Origin: VAZQ01 sp963756715
GTDB taxonomy: Bacteria; Pseudomonadota; Alphaproteobacteria; Rhizobiales; Xanthobacteraceae
DNA length: 64,000 nucleotides
Direction: 5' to 3'
Assembly: GCA_963756715.1 (NCBI GenBank)
Contig: CAVWOV010000033.1
Span: forward strand, 7,141-71,140
Both the position numbers and the translations under genes were made by a program. The notes beneath the pieces are model-generated. The model did no database searches. It was not told the origin of the DNA and saw only the letters and a list, made by a program, of their open reading frames with translations. Of this stretch, positions 36,651-46,695 are shown one piece after another (the first letter of the stretch is position 1; each line of letters opens with the position of its first letter).

Positions 36651-36752
36651 TCGCAGCCGCATTGCTTTGTGCCATCTTCCCTGCCGTCGCGATTGCGATA
36701 AAGTCGCCCGGAACGGCGCTATGCCGACGAGAATTCACGAGGAAACCTGCCG

Positions 36753-37652
36753 ATGACCCAAACCGCTGTCACCATTCCGTCCGCCGGGCTGAAGCTCTCC
36801 GGCGTCGTCCACGTTCCGGACGATGTGCGCCCTGGCGAGCGGCGGGCCGCCTTCATCGTTCTGCATGGTTTTGGCAGCAACAAGAGTTCGTCGAACACCA
36901 TGGAGCCCACCCAGGTGCTCTCTTCGCTCGGCTACGTTGTGCTGCGGTTCGACATGCGCGGCTGCGGCGAAAGCGAAGGCGAGCGCGGCAACCTGATCTG
37001 TCTCGAACAGGTCGAGGACACCAGCAGCGCACTGACGGTCCTCGCCAAGCATCCGGCGGTCGATCCCGACCGCATCGCGGTTGTCGGTTCAAGCTTCGGC
37101 GGCGCGGTTGCGGTCTACACCGGCGGCGTCGATCCGCGCGTCGCCGCGGTGATCTCGAACGGCGGCTGGGGCGACGGCGAGCGCAAGTTCCGCGGTCAGC
37201 ATCCCGGCGCCGAGGCCTGGAAGAAATTCGCCGACATGCTTGCCCTGGGCCGCGGTTACCGCGCCAAGCACGGCAAGCCGCTGATGGTGCCGCGCTACGA
37301 TATTGTGCCGATCCCGCCGCACCTACGCACCAACCTGGCGCAGAACTCGATTCACGAGTTCACCTCCGAGACCGCGCAGAGCATGTATGACTTCCGCGCC
37401 GACAACGTGGTCGGCAAGATCGCGCCGCGGCCGCTGCTGCTGCTGCATTCGTCGAACGACTCGGTGACCCCGACCGAGCAGTCGATCGAGATGTTCAAGC
37501 GCGCCGGCCATCCCACCGAACTGCATCTGATCGCCGACGTCGATCACTTCATGTTCGCCGAGGGCAACAAGCGGGTCTGGGACCTCGTCCGCAATTGGCT
37601 CAACGACTACTTCCCGGTCACGGCCGCCGTTCGCACCCATGCGGCGGAATGA
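36753..37652 (+). CDS. Alpha/beta hydrolase
   Basis: A 299-residue intact hydrolase. The nucleophile elbow GSSFGG (Ser near residue 113) lies after the family segment VVLRFDMRGCGESEGERGN. An oxyanion-hole strand FIVLHGFGSNKSS precedes it and the catalytic Asp/His are likely in LLLHSSNDSVTP and DVDHFMF. The layout is that of dienelactone-hydrolase/peptidase S9-like esterases with no signal peptide. Start ATG 36753 has GAGGAAA upstream. It follows the ruined RND genes and is not clearly part of an operon. Confidence 0.85.
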   Translation: MTQTAVTIPSAGLKLSGVVHVPDDVRPGERRAAFIVLHGFGSNKSSSNTMEPTQVLSSLGYVVLRFDMRGCGESEGERGNLICLEQVEDTSSALTVLAKHPAVDPDRIAVVGSSFGGAVAVYTGGVDPRVAAVISNGGWGDGERKFRGQHPGAEAWKKFADMLALGRGYRAKHGKPLMVPRYDIVPIPPHLRTNLAQNSIHEFTSETAQSMYDFRADNVVGKIAPRPLLLLHSSNDSVTPTEQSIEMFKRAGHPTELHLIADVDHFMFAEGNKRVWDLVRNWLNDYFPVTAAVRTHAAE

Positions 37653-37742
37653 GCCGTTGCGCCGGGTGACGTCGATCGCATCGCGCCGCGACGACCCGCG
37701 GCACACGATGCGCCGCAAACCGCTTGTCCGTCGGTCGTCGCG

Positions 37743-39173
37743 ATGACCGAAGCGCAGGACGCCCCAGCCGGCCTTGGACTTGCCCGCGACCGGCATCTGT
37801 TTGGACCCGGCCCAAAGCGGATCCTGGCGCTGGACGGTGGCGGCGTGCGCGGTGCGATCTCGGTGGCGTTCCTGGAGCGGATCGAGAAGATCATTCGGGA
37901 AGAGCAACAACGGACTCGTCCCGCGGCCGCCGAAAGCGCGCCGCAACAAGCCGGCGCACCCACCACCGAAGCGCCGCATGTCGCGAGTGGCGCGGCGCCG
38001 GCTCGTCTGGGCGACTGGTTCGATCTTGTCGGCGGCACGTCGACCGGCGCGGTGATCGCCGGCGCGCTGGCGCTTGGCAAGAGCACCGCGGAGATCAAGG
38101 ACTTCTACCTGAAGCTCGCGCCGCGCATCTTCTCCCGATCGCTCTGGCGGGTTCCCGGATTACAGGCGAAATTCGACGCTGGCGCTTTGCGGGAGGAGAT
38201 CGACAAGATCGTCGAGGACCGCCGGCTCGACAGCCCCGATCTCGTGACCGGACTCTGCGTCGTTACCAAGCGCCTCGACACCGGCAGCCCGTGGATCCTC
38301 GCCAACAATTCCAAGGCGCCCTACTGGAATACGGTTGCGGCCGATCCCGCCACCGGCGCGAAGGGCTTCACCGGCAATGCCAAATACCGGCTGTCCAATC
38401 TGGTGCGCGCCAGCACCGCGGCGCCGCACTTCTTCGATCCGGAAGTCCTGGCCATCATCGAGGATGAGCGCGAAGAGCCGCTCGCCGATGTCAACGCCAA
38501 GCTCGCCGGCTACCCGTGGATGTCGCTGCTGGCCAGCAAGCTCCGCCTGCTGCTGCTCGGCTTCAAGCGCGACAAGGGCGGCCGGGAGCTCGCCGAAACT
38601 CATGGCCTGTTCGTCGATGGCGGCGTGACGCCGTTCAACAATCCCACCATGGCGCTGCTGATGATGACGCAGCTCAAGGGGTTCAACATCAACTGGCCGC
38701 TCGGACCGGACAAGCTGTCGATCATTTCGATCGGCACCGGCTCCAGCCGCACCAAACTGTCGTTCAAGGAACTGGGCTGGTTCGGGCCGCTGCGGGTGAC
38801 GCTGAGCGCGTTGCTCTCGCTCATGGGTGATGTCGAAACGCTCTCGCTCGCCCAGATGCAATGGCTCGGCTACTGCCCGCAGGGCTGGGAGATCAATTCC
38901 GAGGTCGGCGATCTCAGTGCCGATGCGCCACCCGGCGGCAAGTGGTTCACCTTCCTGCGCTACGACGTGCGCCTCGAGGTGGACTGGCTGAAGAAGCACC
39001 TGCACCTGGACTTCACCGAGCAGGAGGTCGAGAAATTCCGCCGGATGGACGATCCGGGCATCATCAAGAATATCTACGCCATCGCCCGGCTCGCGGCCGA
39101 ATTGCAGGTCAAGCGCGAGCACTTCTTCCCTGACGCCCCCATCACCAGTGGAGCGGGCGGGACGGTTGGCTGA
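37743..39173 (+). CDS. Patatin-like phospholipase
   Basis: A 476-residue lipid acyl hydrolase. The phosphate/oxyanion loop DGGGVRG is at residues 31–37 and the nucleophile motif GGTSTG at 97–102 (Ser100). The second member of the Ser–Asp dyad is in VDGGVTPFNNP (about 293). It lacks a secretion signal. The segment between (about 50–90) is an Ala/Pro-rich insert not needed for the fold. Patatins cleave phospholipid acyl esters; some in bacteria serve in defence or virulence, but none of the partner genes of known defence systems lies beside this one. Confidence 0.92.
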   Translation: MTEAQDAPAGLGLARDRHLFGPGPKRILALDGGGVRGAISVAFLERIEKIIREEQQRTRPAAAESAPQQAGAPTTEAPHVASGAAPARLGDWFDLVGGTSTGAVIAGALALGKSTAEIKDFYLKLAPRIFSRSLWRVPGLQAKFDAGALREEIDKIVEDRRLDSPDLVTGLCVVTKRLDTGSPWILANNSKAPYWNTVAADPATGAKGFTGNAKYRLSNLVRASTAAPHFFDPEVLAIIEDEREEPLADVNAKLAGYPWMSLLASKLRLLLLGFKRDKGGRELAETHGLFVDGGVTPFNNPTMALLMMTQLKGFNINWPLGPDKLSIISIGTGSSRTKLSFKELGWFGPLRVTLSALLSLMGDVETLSLAQMQWLGYCPQGWEINSEVGDLSADAPPGGKWFTFLRYDVRLEVDWLKKHLHLDFTEQEVEKFRRMDDPGIIKNIYAIARLAAELQVKREHFFPDAPITSGAGGTVG

Positions 39174-39213
39174 CCGGCGTCGCCAATCGACCAGCCGATC
39201 CTCTCCCTCACCT

Positions 39214-40221
39214 TCACTTCTGATGCGGCGTGCCGATGTACGGAAACTCCTTGAGAATGTCGGTATGCGGCTTCAAACCGCTGGGAGGGCATTCGCCCTT
39301 GGTGAGGAATGCCAGGCGGTAATCGATCACGTCGTCGGTGAACACGCGGCCGTTGGGATACTTCGCAGGCTTCGACGGATCGAAGCTCAGCACGTCGGGC
39401 AGCGTTCGCTCGGTGTCGATCGTCGCGATCGCTTCTTCGCGCGAGTAGTTTCCGGTGTGGCCCATCAGATGTATGAACTGTTCGAGCCAGCGATTGCGGT
39501 CGTTGACCGGCTCGCTGGCGTTGTATTCGAGTTTCGTGTCGTCGGTGTTGAAAAAACTGCTGACACTGGGATGGCCGGCGCGATCGACGTGGAGCAACTT
39601 GCCATCCTGCCGCACGCTGCATCGTCCCCAGATGTGCAGTTCGGGATTCGGCGCCAGTTCGCTCGTCGGCAGTTCGACCACCATCGAGAAGACGTTGGCT
39701 TCGGTATTCGAATCCACGCCGGTCCACGGCGGCGTGCCGGGCAGATGAAGCTCGGTGAAATTGCGCTTGCCCCGGATGTCGAACAGATTCTTGATGCCGT
39801 CGAAATCGAAAAAGAACGCATCGCTGCGGCTGCCGGCGAAGAACGTGTAGTCGCCCGCCTTGACGAGATTGGGCTTGGGACCGAACGAGACGTCCGCATC
39901 GGCGACGATCTTCTTCCCAACCGCCTCAGCCGAGCGCGATTCCGCGCCTTTGGCCAGAAACACGCTGAAGGTCTGCTTGCCGTTTTGCGGCTTCGAAAAC
40001 ACGTAGCTCAGCGCCAGGTCCGTCAGCAAATCCCCGTCGTTGTCGATGTTGAGCCGGTAGATGGCGTCCGGATGGAGCGCGTCGGCATTCGGATTCGCAT
40101 TCAGGATGATCACCGTTCTCGACGGGTCTGTCGGCGACTGAAATGCGTAGAGATCGCACAGGTCGAGCCGTTGGTCGCCGAGCGGCGGGCCGAGACTGAG
40201 ACCGGTGAAGTGGTTTGACAT
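39214..40221 (-). CDS. DUF4331 family protein
   Basis: A 335-residue protein starting at ATG 40221 after a perfect AAGGAGG. It opens MSNHFTGLSLGPPLGDQRLD and continues with LCDLYAFQSPTDPSRTVIIL, the hallmark of DUF4331 proteins, followed by beta-rich sequence containing DAFFFDFDGIKN and NVFSMVVELP. The family is widespread and often found near extracytoplasmic or oxidative-stress genes; its biochemical role is unknown. No signal peptide is evident. It converges with the patatin gene. Confidence 0.85.
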   Translation of the reverse strand: MSNHFTGLSLGPPLGDQRLDLCDLYAFQSPTDPSRTVIILNANPNADALHPDAIYRLNIDNDGDLLTDLALSYVFSKPQNGKQTFSVFLAKGAESRSAEAVGKKIVADADVSFGPKPNLVKAGDYTFFAGSRSDAFFFDFDGIKNLFDIRGKRNFTELHLPGTPPWTGVDSNTEANVFSMVVELPTSELAPNPELHIWGRCSVRQDGKLLHVDRAGHPSVSSFFNTDDTKLEYNASEPVNDRNRWLEQFIHLMGHTGNYSREEAIATIDTERTLPDVLSFDPSKPAKYPNGRVFTDDVIDYRLAFLTKGECPPSGLKPHTDILKEFPYIGTPHQK

Positions 40222-40493
40222 GCTTCGCCTCCTTATGAAGTCGAGAGTGGGTTGGACAGACAACCCCAGGATCAAATGCCGACGCTTTCGCTCTTCACCC
40301 CTTCGGGTACGGCGTGAAAATATAATCCTTCGCCGCCACCCCCGCGTGGCACGAGTACCCGCACCTGGCGTCGTTGCCATTAGGCGGACACTGAAATTAT
40401 CTCATCCGGAACCGTCACAATCCATATGGTTTGGGCGGAAAATTTAGGCGAAGGTCCGCAGCAACTGGACGGTCGCGGCGCGAGGGACTGAAT
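40222..40493. other. Divergent intergenic region, no gene
   Basis: About 270 bp between the divergent DUF4331 and enoyl-CoA hydratase genes. It is more AT-rich than its surroundings near 40315–40440 and should hold both promoters, but I see no clear hexamers or operator. Confidence 0.3.
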
Positions 40494-41266
40494 GTGACGT
40501 TGCAGACGATTTTAGTTGAGATTTCGGACCGCCGGGTCGCCACAGTGACGCTCAACCGTCCGGACCGCGGCAATGCCTTCAATCAGCGAATGCTGAACGA
40601 ACTCGTGGCGGAATTCGCCGAGCTCGGCCGCGATAACGCGGTGAGGATCGTGGTTCTACGCGGAGCCGGCCGCCACTTCTGCACGGGTGCCGATCTGGCG
40701 GCGCGCGAGAGCGACGCTGCGGATCACTCGCTTGAGCCGCGCGCCGCCTTGCTTGACGCGCTCACAACGCTGGATTCGCTGCCGAAACCGACCGTTGCGG
40801 TCGTCCATGGCGGCGCCGTCGGCGGCGGTGCGGGCTTCGTGGCATGCTGCGACGTGGTGATCGCAACGGAGAGTGCATTCTTCTCGATTCCCGAGGTCCG
40901 GGTGGGGATGGCGCCGCTCGGCGTGGCGCCATTCCTCATTCGGGCGATGGGCCATCGCAGTTTCCGGCGCTATGGCCTGTCGGGCGAACGGATTTCTCCG
41001 GAGGTCGCATTGCGGATCGGTCTGGTGCACGAAGTCTGCGAGGCCGGGCAGACTGACGAAATTCTGGCCCGCATCACGGACGACCTATTGCACGGCGCGC
41101 CGGGCGCCATCCGCGAGCTGAAACACACGTCGGATCAATACGCTGTGCCGACGCTCGCCGCGGTGCGCGCAAACCCGCCGACGCATCACGGCCCGCAGTC
41201 CAGGAAGCCCGCGAGGGCATCGCGAGCTTCCGGGAGAAGCGCAAGCCGGGCTGGTATCCGCGGTGA
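40494..41266 (+). pseudogene. Enoyl-CoA hydratase/isomerase, frameshift near the 3' end
   Basis: A crotonase-fold enzyme from GTG 40494 (MTLQTILVEISDRRVATVTL). It contains the CoA/oxyanion sequences RHFCTGADLAARES and GGAVGGGAGFVACCDVV and the acidic residue of SIPEVRVGMAP. At about 41190 the family frame shifts; the true C-terminus EAREGIASFREKRKPGWYPR ends at TGA 41264–41266. One missing base would repair it. The restored stop overlaps the GTG of the acyl-CoA synthetase (GTGA), so the two genes would be translationally coupled. It probably acts in beta-oxidation-like breakdown of an unknown acyl-CoA. Confidence 0.85.
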
Positions 41267-43477
41267 GTTCTGCAAGAAGTCGAGCCGGAGCAATCAGTTA
41301 CGGGCCAAAGGGAGTCGCATTGGACCTCGACGCATCCAAGAAAAAAGTCGCCGCGCTGACGGCGCCGCGCAACGCCGTGCTGGTCGGCGCCAGTGACCGC
41401 CCGGGCAGTTGGGCCGCCCGTGTCTGGCACAATCTCAACGCCTACCAGTTTCCCGGCCCGATCTACCTGATCAACCCGCGAAGGACGGAAATCTGGGGCA
41501 AACCCTGCTATCCGGACTTCAAATCACTGCCGGAACCGCCCGACCACATGGTGATCCTGGTCCCGGCCGCCGGCGTCGTCGAAACACTGCGAAGCGGCGC
41601 GGCCGCGGGAGCCCGAAGCGCAACGGTGTTTTCGGCCGGTTTCGGTGAGGGATTCGACACCGAGGCGGCCGTGCTCGGCCGCGAACTCGCCGAAGTCATC
41701 GCCGAAACCGGGCTCGCAGTGTCGGGCCCGAACTGCATGGGGAACATCTGCTCGAAAAGCCGGTTAGTCACCCTGACCGAGGACCGTGCGCTCTCGGTCC
41801 GGCCCGGTCCGGTGGCGCTGGTCGGCCAGAGCGGCGGGATGATGATCTACACCAACCAGTCGTTGATGGAGCGCGGCATCGCGCCCGGCTACCTGATCAC
41901 CAGCGGGAACGAGGCCGGCCTGACGATCGCCGACTACATCGCGTTTTTCGCCGATCGAGCCCGAGCTCAAGGTCATCATCATCTACGTCGAGGCGATATC
42001 GGATACCGAGAAATTCAAAGCCGCCTGCCGGATGGCGCGCGCGGCCGGCAAATCGATCGTCGCGATCAAGCTCGGCCTGTCGGAAGCCGGCCGCAGCGCC
42101 GCACTGGCGCACACCGGCTCGCTCGCCGGCAGCGTCGAGGCGTTCGATGCGGTGGCTGGCGAGGTCGGCGTCGTCCGCGCCGAGACACTTGACGATGCGG
42201 TCGAGCTTACCGAACTGCTCGTCCATACCGGAGCGCCGACCGGCCGCCGGCTTGGCGCCGTGACCCTATCGGGTGCTTTTCGCGGCATGCTGCTTGATGC
42301 CGCCGAACGATACGGCCTCGAATTCCATGCGCTCGATCCCGCGACCACCGAACGGCTCAATGCGGTGCTCACGGTCGGCTCCCTGGTGAGCAATCCGATC
42401 GACGGCGGGTTCGGCGTGTTGAGCAGCGCCGACAACTTCATGGCCTCGATCGATGCGCTGCATGCCGATCCGAACGTCGACATGGTGCTGGTGCAGGAGG
42501 GACCGCCGCGCGCGCGTGGCGCCGACCGCAGCGAGAATTACATCCGGCTGGCCAACGACTACGCCGCCACAGCCACCAAGCCGATCGCTTTCATCACGCC
42601 GATCACGCTGGGGCATACGGACTACAGCCGGGACATTCGCGCCAAAGCCCCACACCTGTCGTTTCTGCAAGAGGCCTACAAAGGGCTGCGGGCGGTCGCG
42701 AGTGTGGCCCGCCGTGCGGAGCGCGAAAGGATTGCGAGTGCTCGGACTGTGGAAGCGACGGCACCCGCACCGGTACAGCGCACGATCATCGAGCGCGTAC
42801 GCAGCCGCGCGAAACCCGAACCCATCGCGCTCGACGAAGCCGAATCGAAGAACGTGCTGCGTGCGTACGGCATCGCCACGCCGGCCGAGACGCTGGTCAA
42901 CTCGCAGACCGCCGCCATCAAGGCCGCGGGCCGCATCGGCTATCCGGTGGTGCTCAAGGCGGTGTCGCCTACGCTGCTGCACAAATCGGACGTCGGTGCG
43001 GTCGCTCTCAACCTGGCAACTCCCGCGGAACTGACGGCCGCCTACGAACAGATGTCGCGCAAACTGAGCGGCCATGACCTCACCGGCATGCTGGTCTGCC
43101 AGCAGATCCGGGGCGGACTGGAACTCGTGCTGGGGCTGCATCGCGATCTTGAGATGGGTCTCGTGGTGATGGCAGGTAGCGGCGGCATTCTGCTCGAACT
43201 GATCAAGGATGTGGCCTTCTGCGCACCCCCGGTCAGCCGCGAGAAGGCGCGCGATCTGCTCGGCCGCATTCGCGGGGGAAAACTGCTGCACGGCTATCGC
43301 GGTGTGTCCGGGTTCGACACCGACGCGGTGGTCGATGCGATCGTCGCGCTGGGGCGGCTCGCCGCCGACCTTGAGGATGTCATACAATCGGTCGATATCA
43401 ACCCGTTCGTGGCGCTGCCGAAGGGCGGCATGGCGCTCGACGCCTTGATCGTGCTGCAGCAATCGACACCCCGCTGA
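41263..43477 (+). pseudogene. NDP-forming acyl-CoA synthetase (AcdAB-type fusion), one frameshift
   Basis: A large ligase (about 738 residues) of the acetate–CoA ligase (ADP-forming)/protein acetyltransferase family. The N-terminal CoA-binding domain has NAVLVGASDRPGSWAARVW and SGPNCMGN. The ligase-CoA domain carries the phospho-His loop ALAHTGSLAGS. The C-terminal half is an ATP-grasp domain (GYPVVLKAVSPTLLHKSDVG). The frame changes at about 41955–41960, where one extra or missing base separates ADYIAFFAD from ELKVIIIYVEAI. It is coupled to the enoyl-CoA hydratase upstream, suggesting activation and processing of the same acid. Likely a sequence error or recent break. Confidence 0.85.
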
Positions 43478-43529
43478 CAGCTATCTCGCTAAAGAACCAG
43501 AACGCATAACCCGACGAAACCAAGAGGCA

Positions 43530-44273
43530 ATGACCCTGTCACCACCGAAACAGCAGGACAAACTGAAGGAGATCGCGTTCTTCGACCACCACGCCAGCGC
43601 GGACGAATACGATGTCTTCACACCGGAATCGAGTGCGCGCCTGATCGAAGCCTTCGTGCGGCTCAGCGGCCTGCCCGGCGGCGCGCGCGTCGCCGATCTT
43701 GGTTGCGGATCGGGCGTCTTCACCGATCTGCTGTCGCGCGCCGGTTACGACTGTATCGGCCTCGATATCAGCCCCAAGCTCATCGAGATCGGCCGGCGCA
43801 AATATGCCGAGGTTGAGTTCATCGAAGGTGACGTCGAGCACCTGCCATTTCCCTCGGGCAGCCTCGACGGTGTGATGTTGAGCGGCATCGTGCATCACCT
43901 GCCCGATCCATCGCGATGCGCGGCCGAGGTCTGGCGCGTGCTGCGTCCCGGCGGCCGCTTCATGGCGTTCGACCCCAACCGGGCAAACCCGTTCATGTGG
44001 CTCTATCGCGACCGCTCGTCGCCGTTCTACAGCCCGGTCGGCGTGACCGAAAACGAACGGCCGATCCTCGCGCGTGAGGTTGCGGCGACATTCGAACGCG
44101 CCGGTTTCCGCGTTTCGTCGGATTATCTGTCCGGCTTGGCCTACCGCTACGTCGCGTCGTCGGGCGCGCGGCTGTTGCTGCCGATCTACAATTTCATCGA
44201 CGCCACGATTTTCGGATTGCGGATCATGGAACCGCTGCGCCCATTCGTGCTGACCGCGGGCGTAAAGACTTGA
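43530..44273 (+). CDS. Class I SAM-dependent methyltransferase
   Basis: A 247-residue methyltransferase with motif I VADLGCGSGVFTDLL (about residues 54–68), an acidic post-I position in DCIGLDISPKLIEIG and motif LDGVMLSGIVHHLPDP of the Methyltransf_11 type. The C-terminal part (FDATIFGLRIMEPL-like) is hydrophobic and may touch the membrane or a lipid substrate. The acceptor cannot be predicted. It starts 52 bp after the acyl-CoA synthetase on the same strand. Confidence 0.9.
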   Translation: MTLSPPKQQDKLKEIAFFDHHASADEYDVFTPESSARLIEAFVRLSGLPGGARVADLGCGSGVFTDLLSRAGYDCIGLDISPKLIEIGRRKYAEVEFIEGDVEHLPFPSGSLDGVMLSGIVHHLPDPSRCAAEVWRVLRPGGRFMAFDPNRANPFMWLYRDRSSPFYSPVGVTENERPILAREVAATFERAGFRVSSDYLSGLAYRYVASSGARLLLPIYNFIDATIFGLRIMEPLRPFVLTAGVKT

Positions 44274-44530
44274 TGAACGATCTGCGCGGTTCCGGTCATC
44301 GCGCCCGCTCCCCTCGCAGGCGCACGTCGATTTCCGAAGACGAATAGCCGTAGCCAGCGTCGATTACTCATAGTCTGTCACTTGCTACAGTGCCGGTGCG
44401 CGTGGCCATAAATTGATTGAAAGAACCCGCTTAGTCGGAACCTCGGTTGTTACCCGGACTTATCGGAGCGCGGGCCGGCGTGCCCGGCCGACCCGCCGCG
44501 CGGCCAGAGGATCGTGGAGAGCCTGCGCGT

Positions 44531-44758
44531 CTATAGTTCGGCCTGGCGCGCAAGGTGTTGCTCAACCAGAGCGGGCGACACGCCGTTCCAAATCGTCAAT
44601 CGCATTTCGTGATGGCAACTGTGGCAACCATAGACGCGCACATGCGCATCGGTTGTTTGAGAATGGGGGTCGATCCCTGCCAGATGCATTTCGTTTCCAC
44701 AACGACATGCGGGTAATTCGTTGCAGCCGGGGACCAATAGACGTTCAATTGCAGACAT
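44531..44758 (-). CDS. Small Cys-rich protein, probable zinc site (75 aa)
   Basis: A 75-residue protein from ATG 44758 with GAGGTG seven bases upstream. Cysteines at 12, 18, 20 and the pair CHSCHHE (45 and 48) could form a zinc ribbon. The rest is soluble and ends with a helix VSPALVEQHLARQAEL. I do not recognise a named family. It stands alone between the methyltransferase and glycosyltransferase genes. Confidence 0.6.
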   Translation of the reverse strand: MSAIERLLVPGCNELPACRCGNEMHLAGIDPHSQTTDAHVRVYGCHSCHHEMRLTIWNGVSPALVEQHLARQAEL

Positions 44759-44947
44759 GAAGCACCTCGCTTAATCCGGCTCTATTGCAACGCACAACCG
44801 CCACTTTTGTTTCACAATTTCTTGCGGCGTGCGAGCCGGGGGTCGCCCGAGCGTTAAAATGTGGACGCGCCCCAAAACTCACCGCGACGGGTCACAAGAG
44901 CGCGCAGGCCGCCCGCGAAGGGCGACGGCCAACGTTTCCGGGCCATG

Positions 44948-44987
44948 CATCCTTCGAGGCTCGTTTTGCTCGCGCCTCAGGATGACG
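44948..44987. repeat. REP-like palindrome
   Basis: CATCCTTCGAGGCTCG and the imperfect complement CGCGCCTCAGGATG (44948–44986) form a long hairpin around TTTTGCT. The wording (CATCCTTCGAGGC ... CCTCAGGATGACGG) recurs as an intergenic palindrome in Bradyrhizobium-type genomes. It lies in the 350-bp gap (44759–45109), which otherwise holds no gene that I can support. Confidence 0.6.
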
Positions 44988-45109
44988 GTCAACGTCCTTT
45001 GCCGCTGGTATTGTGCAAACAACCTTAAGCGAGAGGGCGGTCGCGGCGGTGCAATAACAGTGGTAGGCAGTGAGAACGATCCACCGCTCACCTCTCCGAA
45101 CGAACCGAA

Positions 45110-45859
45110 ATGCCGGCGCAGCGCGAGCTCGACATCGTCATCCCGGTCTACAACGAGGGCCGCAACATTGTCGCGACCCTTTCGACGCTGGCACAGCATC
45201 TTGCGACCCCTGCACGGGTACTGATCTGCTACGACCACCCAGACGACGACACCCTGCCGGCGATCCGCGATAACCCGGAGGCCTTTGCCGGACTTCCGGT
45301 CGAGTTCCTGCGCAACACCGGACGCGGCGCCCACAGCGCGGTGATGACCGGGTTCGGTGCCAGCCGCGCGCCCTTCGTCCTGATGTATCCGGCTGACGAT
45401 CACACCAACGCCGCCATGCTCGACCGCATGGTGGCGCTCGCGCGCGGCGGCTGCGACATCGTCTGTGCCAGCCGCTTCATGCCGGGCGGCGCGATGGTCG
45501 GCTGCCCGCCGCTCAAGGCCGTACTGGTGCGCGCCGGCAATTTCTCGCTCCGCCGCCTGGCGCGGCTGCCCGCGAGCGATGCCAGCAATGGTTTCCGGCT
45601 GTTCTCGCGCCGCGTCATCGATGAGATCGCGGTCGAGTCCGATCAGGGCTTCTGCTACAGCATCGAACTGCTGGTGAAGGCGCACCGGCTGGGCTGGCGG
45701 GTCGGCGAAGTTCCGGTGCAGTGGTTCGAGCGCCGGCACGGCGCAAGCCGGTTCCGCGTTCTGAAATGGCTGCCGGCCTATCTGCGCTGGTACGCTTACG
45801 CCTTTGCCACGACCTGGCTGCGGCGCCCGCCCGTAACGGTCGTTCGCACAACCCACTAA
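45110..45859 (+). CDS. Glycosyltransferase family 2 (dolichol/polyprenyl-phosphate mannosyltransferase-like)
   Basis: A 249-residue GT-A enzyme without membrane segments. It begins LDIVIPVYNEGRNIVATLST, has the nucleotide-sugar Asp motif YPADDHTN (about residues 93–100), DIVCASRFMPGG and the acceptor-loop NGFRLFSRRVIDE. This matches DPM1-like transferases that load a sugar onto a polyprenyl phosphate. The multi-membrane protein encoded downstream on the opposite strand (46482–48661) could be a polyprenyl-sugar-using partner, but this is only inference from proximity. Confidence 0.88.
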   Translation: MPAQRELDIVIPVYNEGRNIVATLSTLAQHLATPARVLICYDHPDDDTLPAIRDNPEAFAGLPVEFLRNTGRGAHSAVMTGFGASRAPFVLMYPADDHTNAAMLDRMVALARGGCDIVCASRFMPGGAMVGCPPLKAVLVRAGNFSLRRLARLPASDASNGFRLFSRRVIDEIAVESDQGFCYSIELLVKAHRLGWRVGEVPVQWFERRHGASRFRVLKWLPAYLRWYAYAFATTWLRRPPVTVVRTTH

Positions 45860-45876
45860 ATCGTAGAGTACATCGC

Positions 45877-46695
45877 ATGGCCGGAAAATGGCCAAGAATC
45901 CGCAAGCGCAAGATCACCGAAGTCTCGCCGTGGATGAGCATCATCGAGCGGGAAGTCGAGTTCGCGCGCGGCGCGCCGCCGCAACTTTATCACGCGGTTG
46001 CGCAGGAGGATTACGTGTCGATCGTCGCGCGCACCCCCAAGGGGCGCTTCCCGCTGGTGCGGCAGTATCGGCCGACGATAGAAGAATACACCTGGGAATT
46101 GCCGTGCGGTCTGGTCGATCCCGGCGAGGATCCGGCCGAAAGCTGCCGCCGCGAGCTTCTGGAGGAGACCGGCTTTGCCACCGCGTCGATTCACCGGCTG
46201 GGGAACGGCTCGCCCTGCACCGGGCGGCTCAACAATCGCATTCACTCGTTCTTCGTGGAGACTGGAGAGCGTGTCGCCGCGCCCGAACCCGGCATGATCG
46301 TCGAACTGGTCACGGCCCGGCAACTCGCGCACATGATCCTCGCCGGCGAATTCGTGTCGCAACTCCACATCGGCACGCTGATGCTGGCGCATCTGCGCGG
46401 CTTCCTCGAACTGCCGGGCAAGACAGTCGTGGCGCGGAACACGGCCAGCCGCCAAGCCAGCACGCGCCCGAAGGCCGCGCGCTACGTCGCGGCGTGCCGC
46501 GCGTCCGGCCTAGCACCGTCGTCCCAACTGCGGAGCAAGCGGTCGAGGACCGCCCTCAACGCGACACCGGCCCGCGAGCGCGCCATCCGCGACATCATAT
46601 CGGCGATTGATGGACATCGCTGCCGCAGCAGCGCCATGCCTTCGTCATGCAACCACACCGCGACCACCAGCAGCGTAAGCAGCCAGGTCAGGTAG
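45877..46695 (+). CDS. NUDIX hydrolase with long C-terminal extension
   Basis: From ATG 45877 (MAGKWPRIRKRKITEVSPWM) the protein contains a full Nudix box: GLVDPGEDPAE followed by SCRRELLEETGFA (about residues 80–102), fitting Gx5Ex7REUxEExGU. This resembles ADP-ribose pyrophosphatase-type enzymes. The fold should end near residue 185 (HLRGFLELPGK); the frame runs on for about 85 low-complexity, Ala/Arg/Ser-rich codons to 46695 and overlaps the convergent membrane gene by 214 bp. The extension is probably not functional and a stop codon may have been lost. Confidence 0.8.
   Translation: MAGKWPRIRKRKITEVSPWMSIIEREVEFARGAPPQLYHAVAQEDYVSIVARTPKGRFPLVRQYRPTIEEYTWELPCGLVDPGEDPAESCRRELLEETGFATASIHRLGNGSPCTGRLNNRIHSFFVETGERVAAPEPGMIVELVTARQLAHMILAGEFVSQLHIGTLMLAHLRGFLELPGKTVVARNTASRQASTRPKAARYVAACRASGLAPSSQLRSKRSRTALNATPARERAIRDIISAIDGHRCRSSAMPSSCNHTATTSSVSSQVR

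Noticed and set aside
37743..39173. Patatin plus neighbours as an anti-phage (CBASS-like) system
   Set aside because: No cyclic-nucleotide synthase, ubiquitin-like or sensor gene lies next to it; neighbours are a plain hydrolase and a DUF4331 protein.
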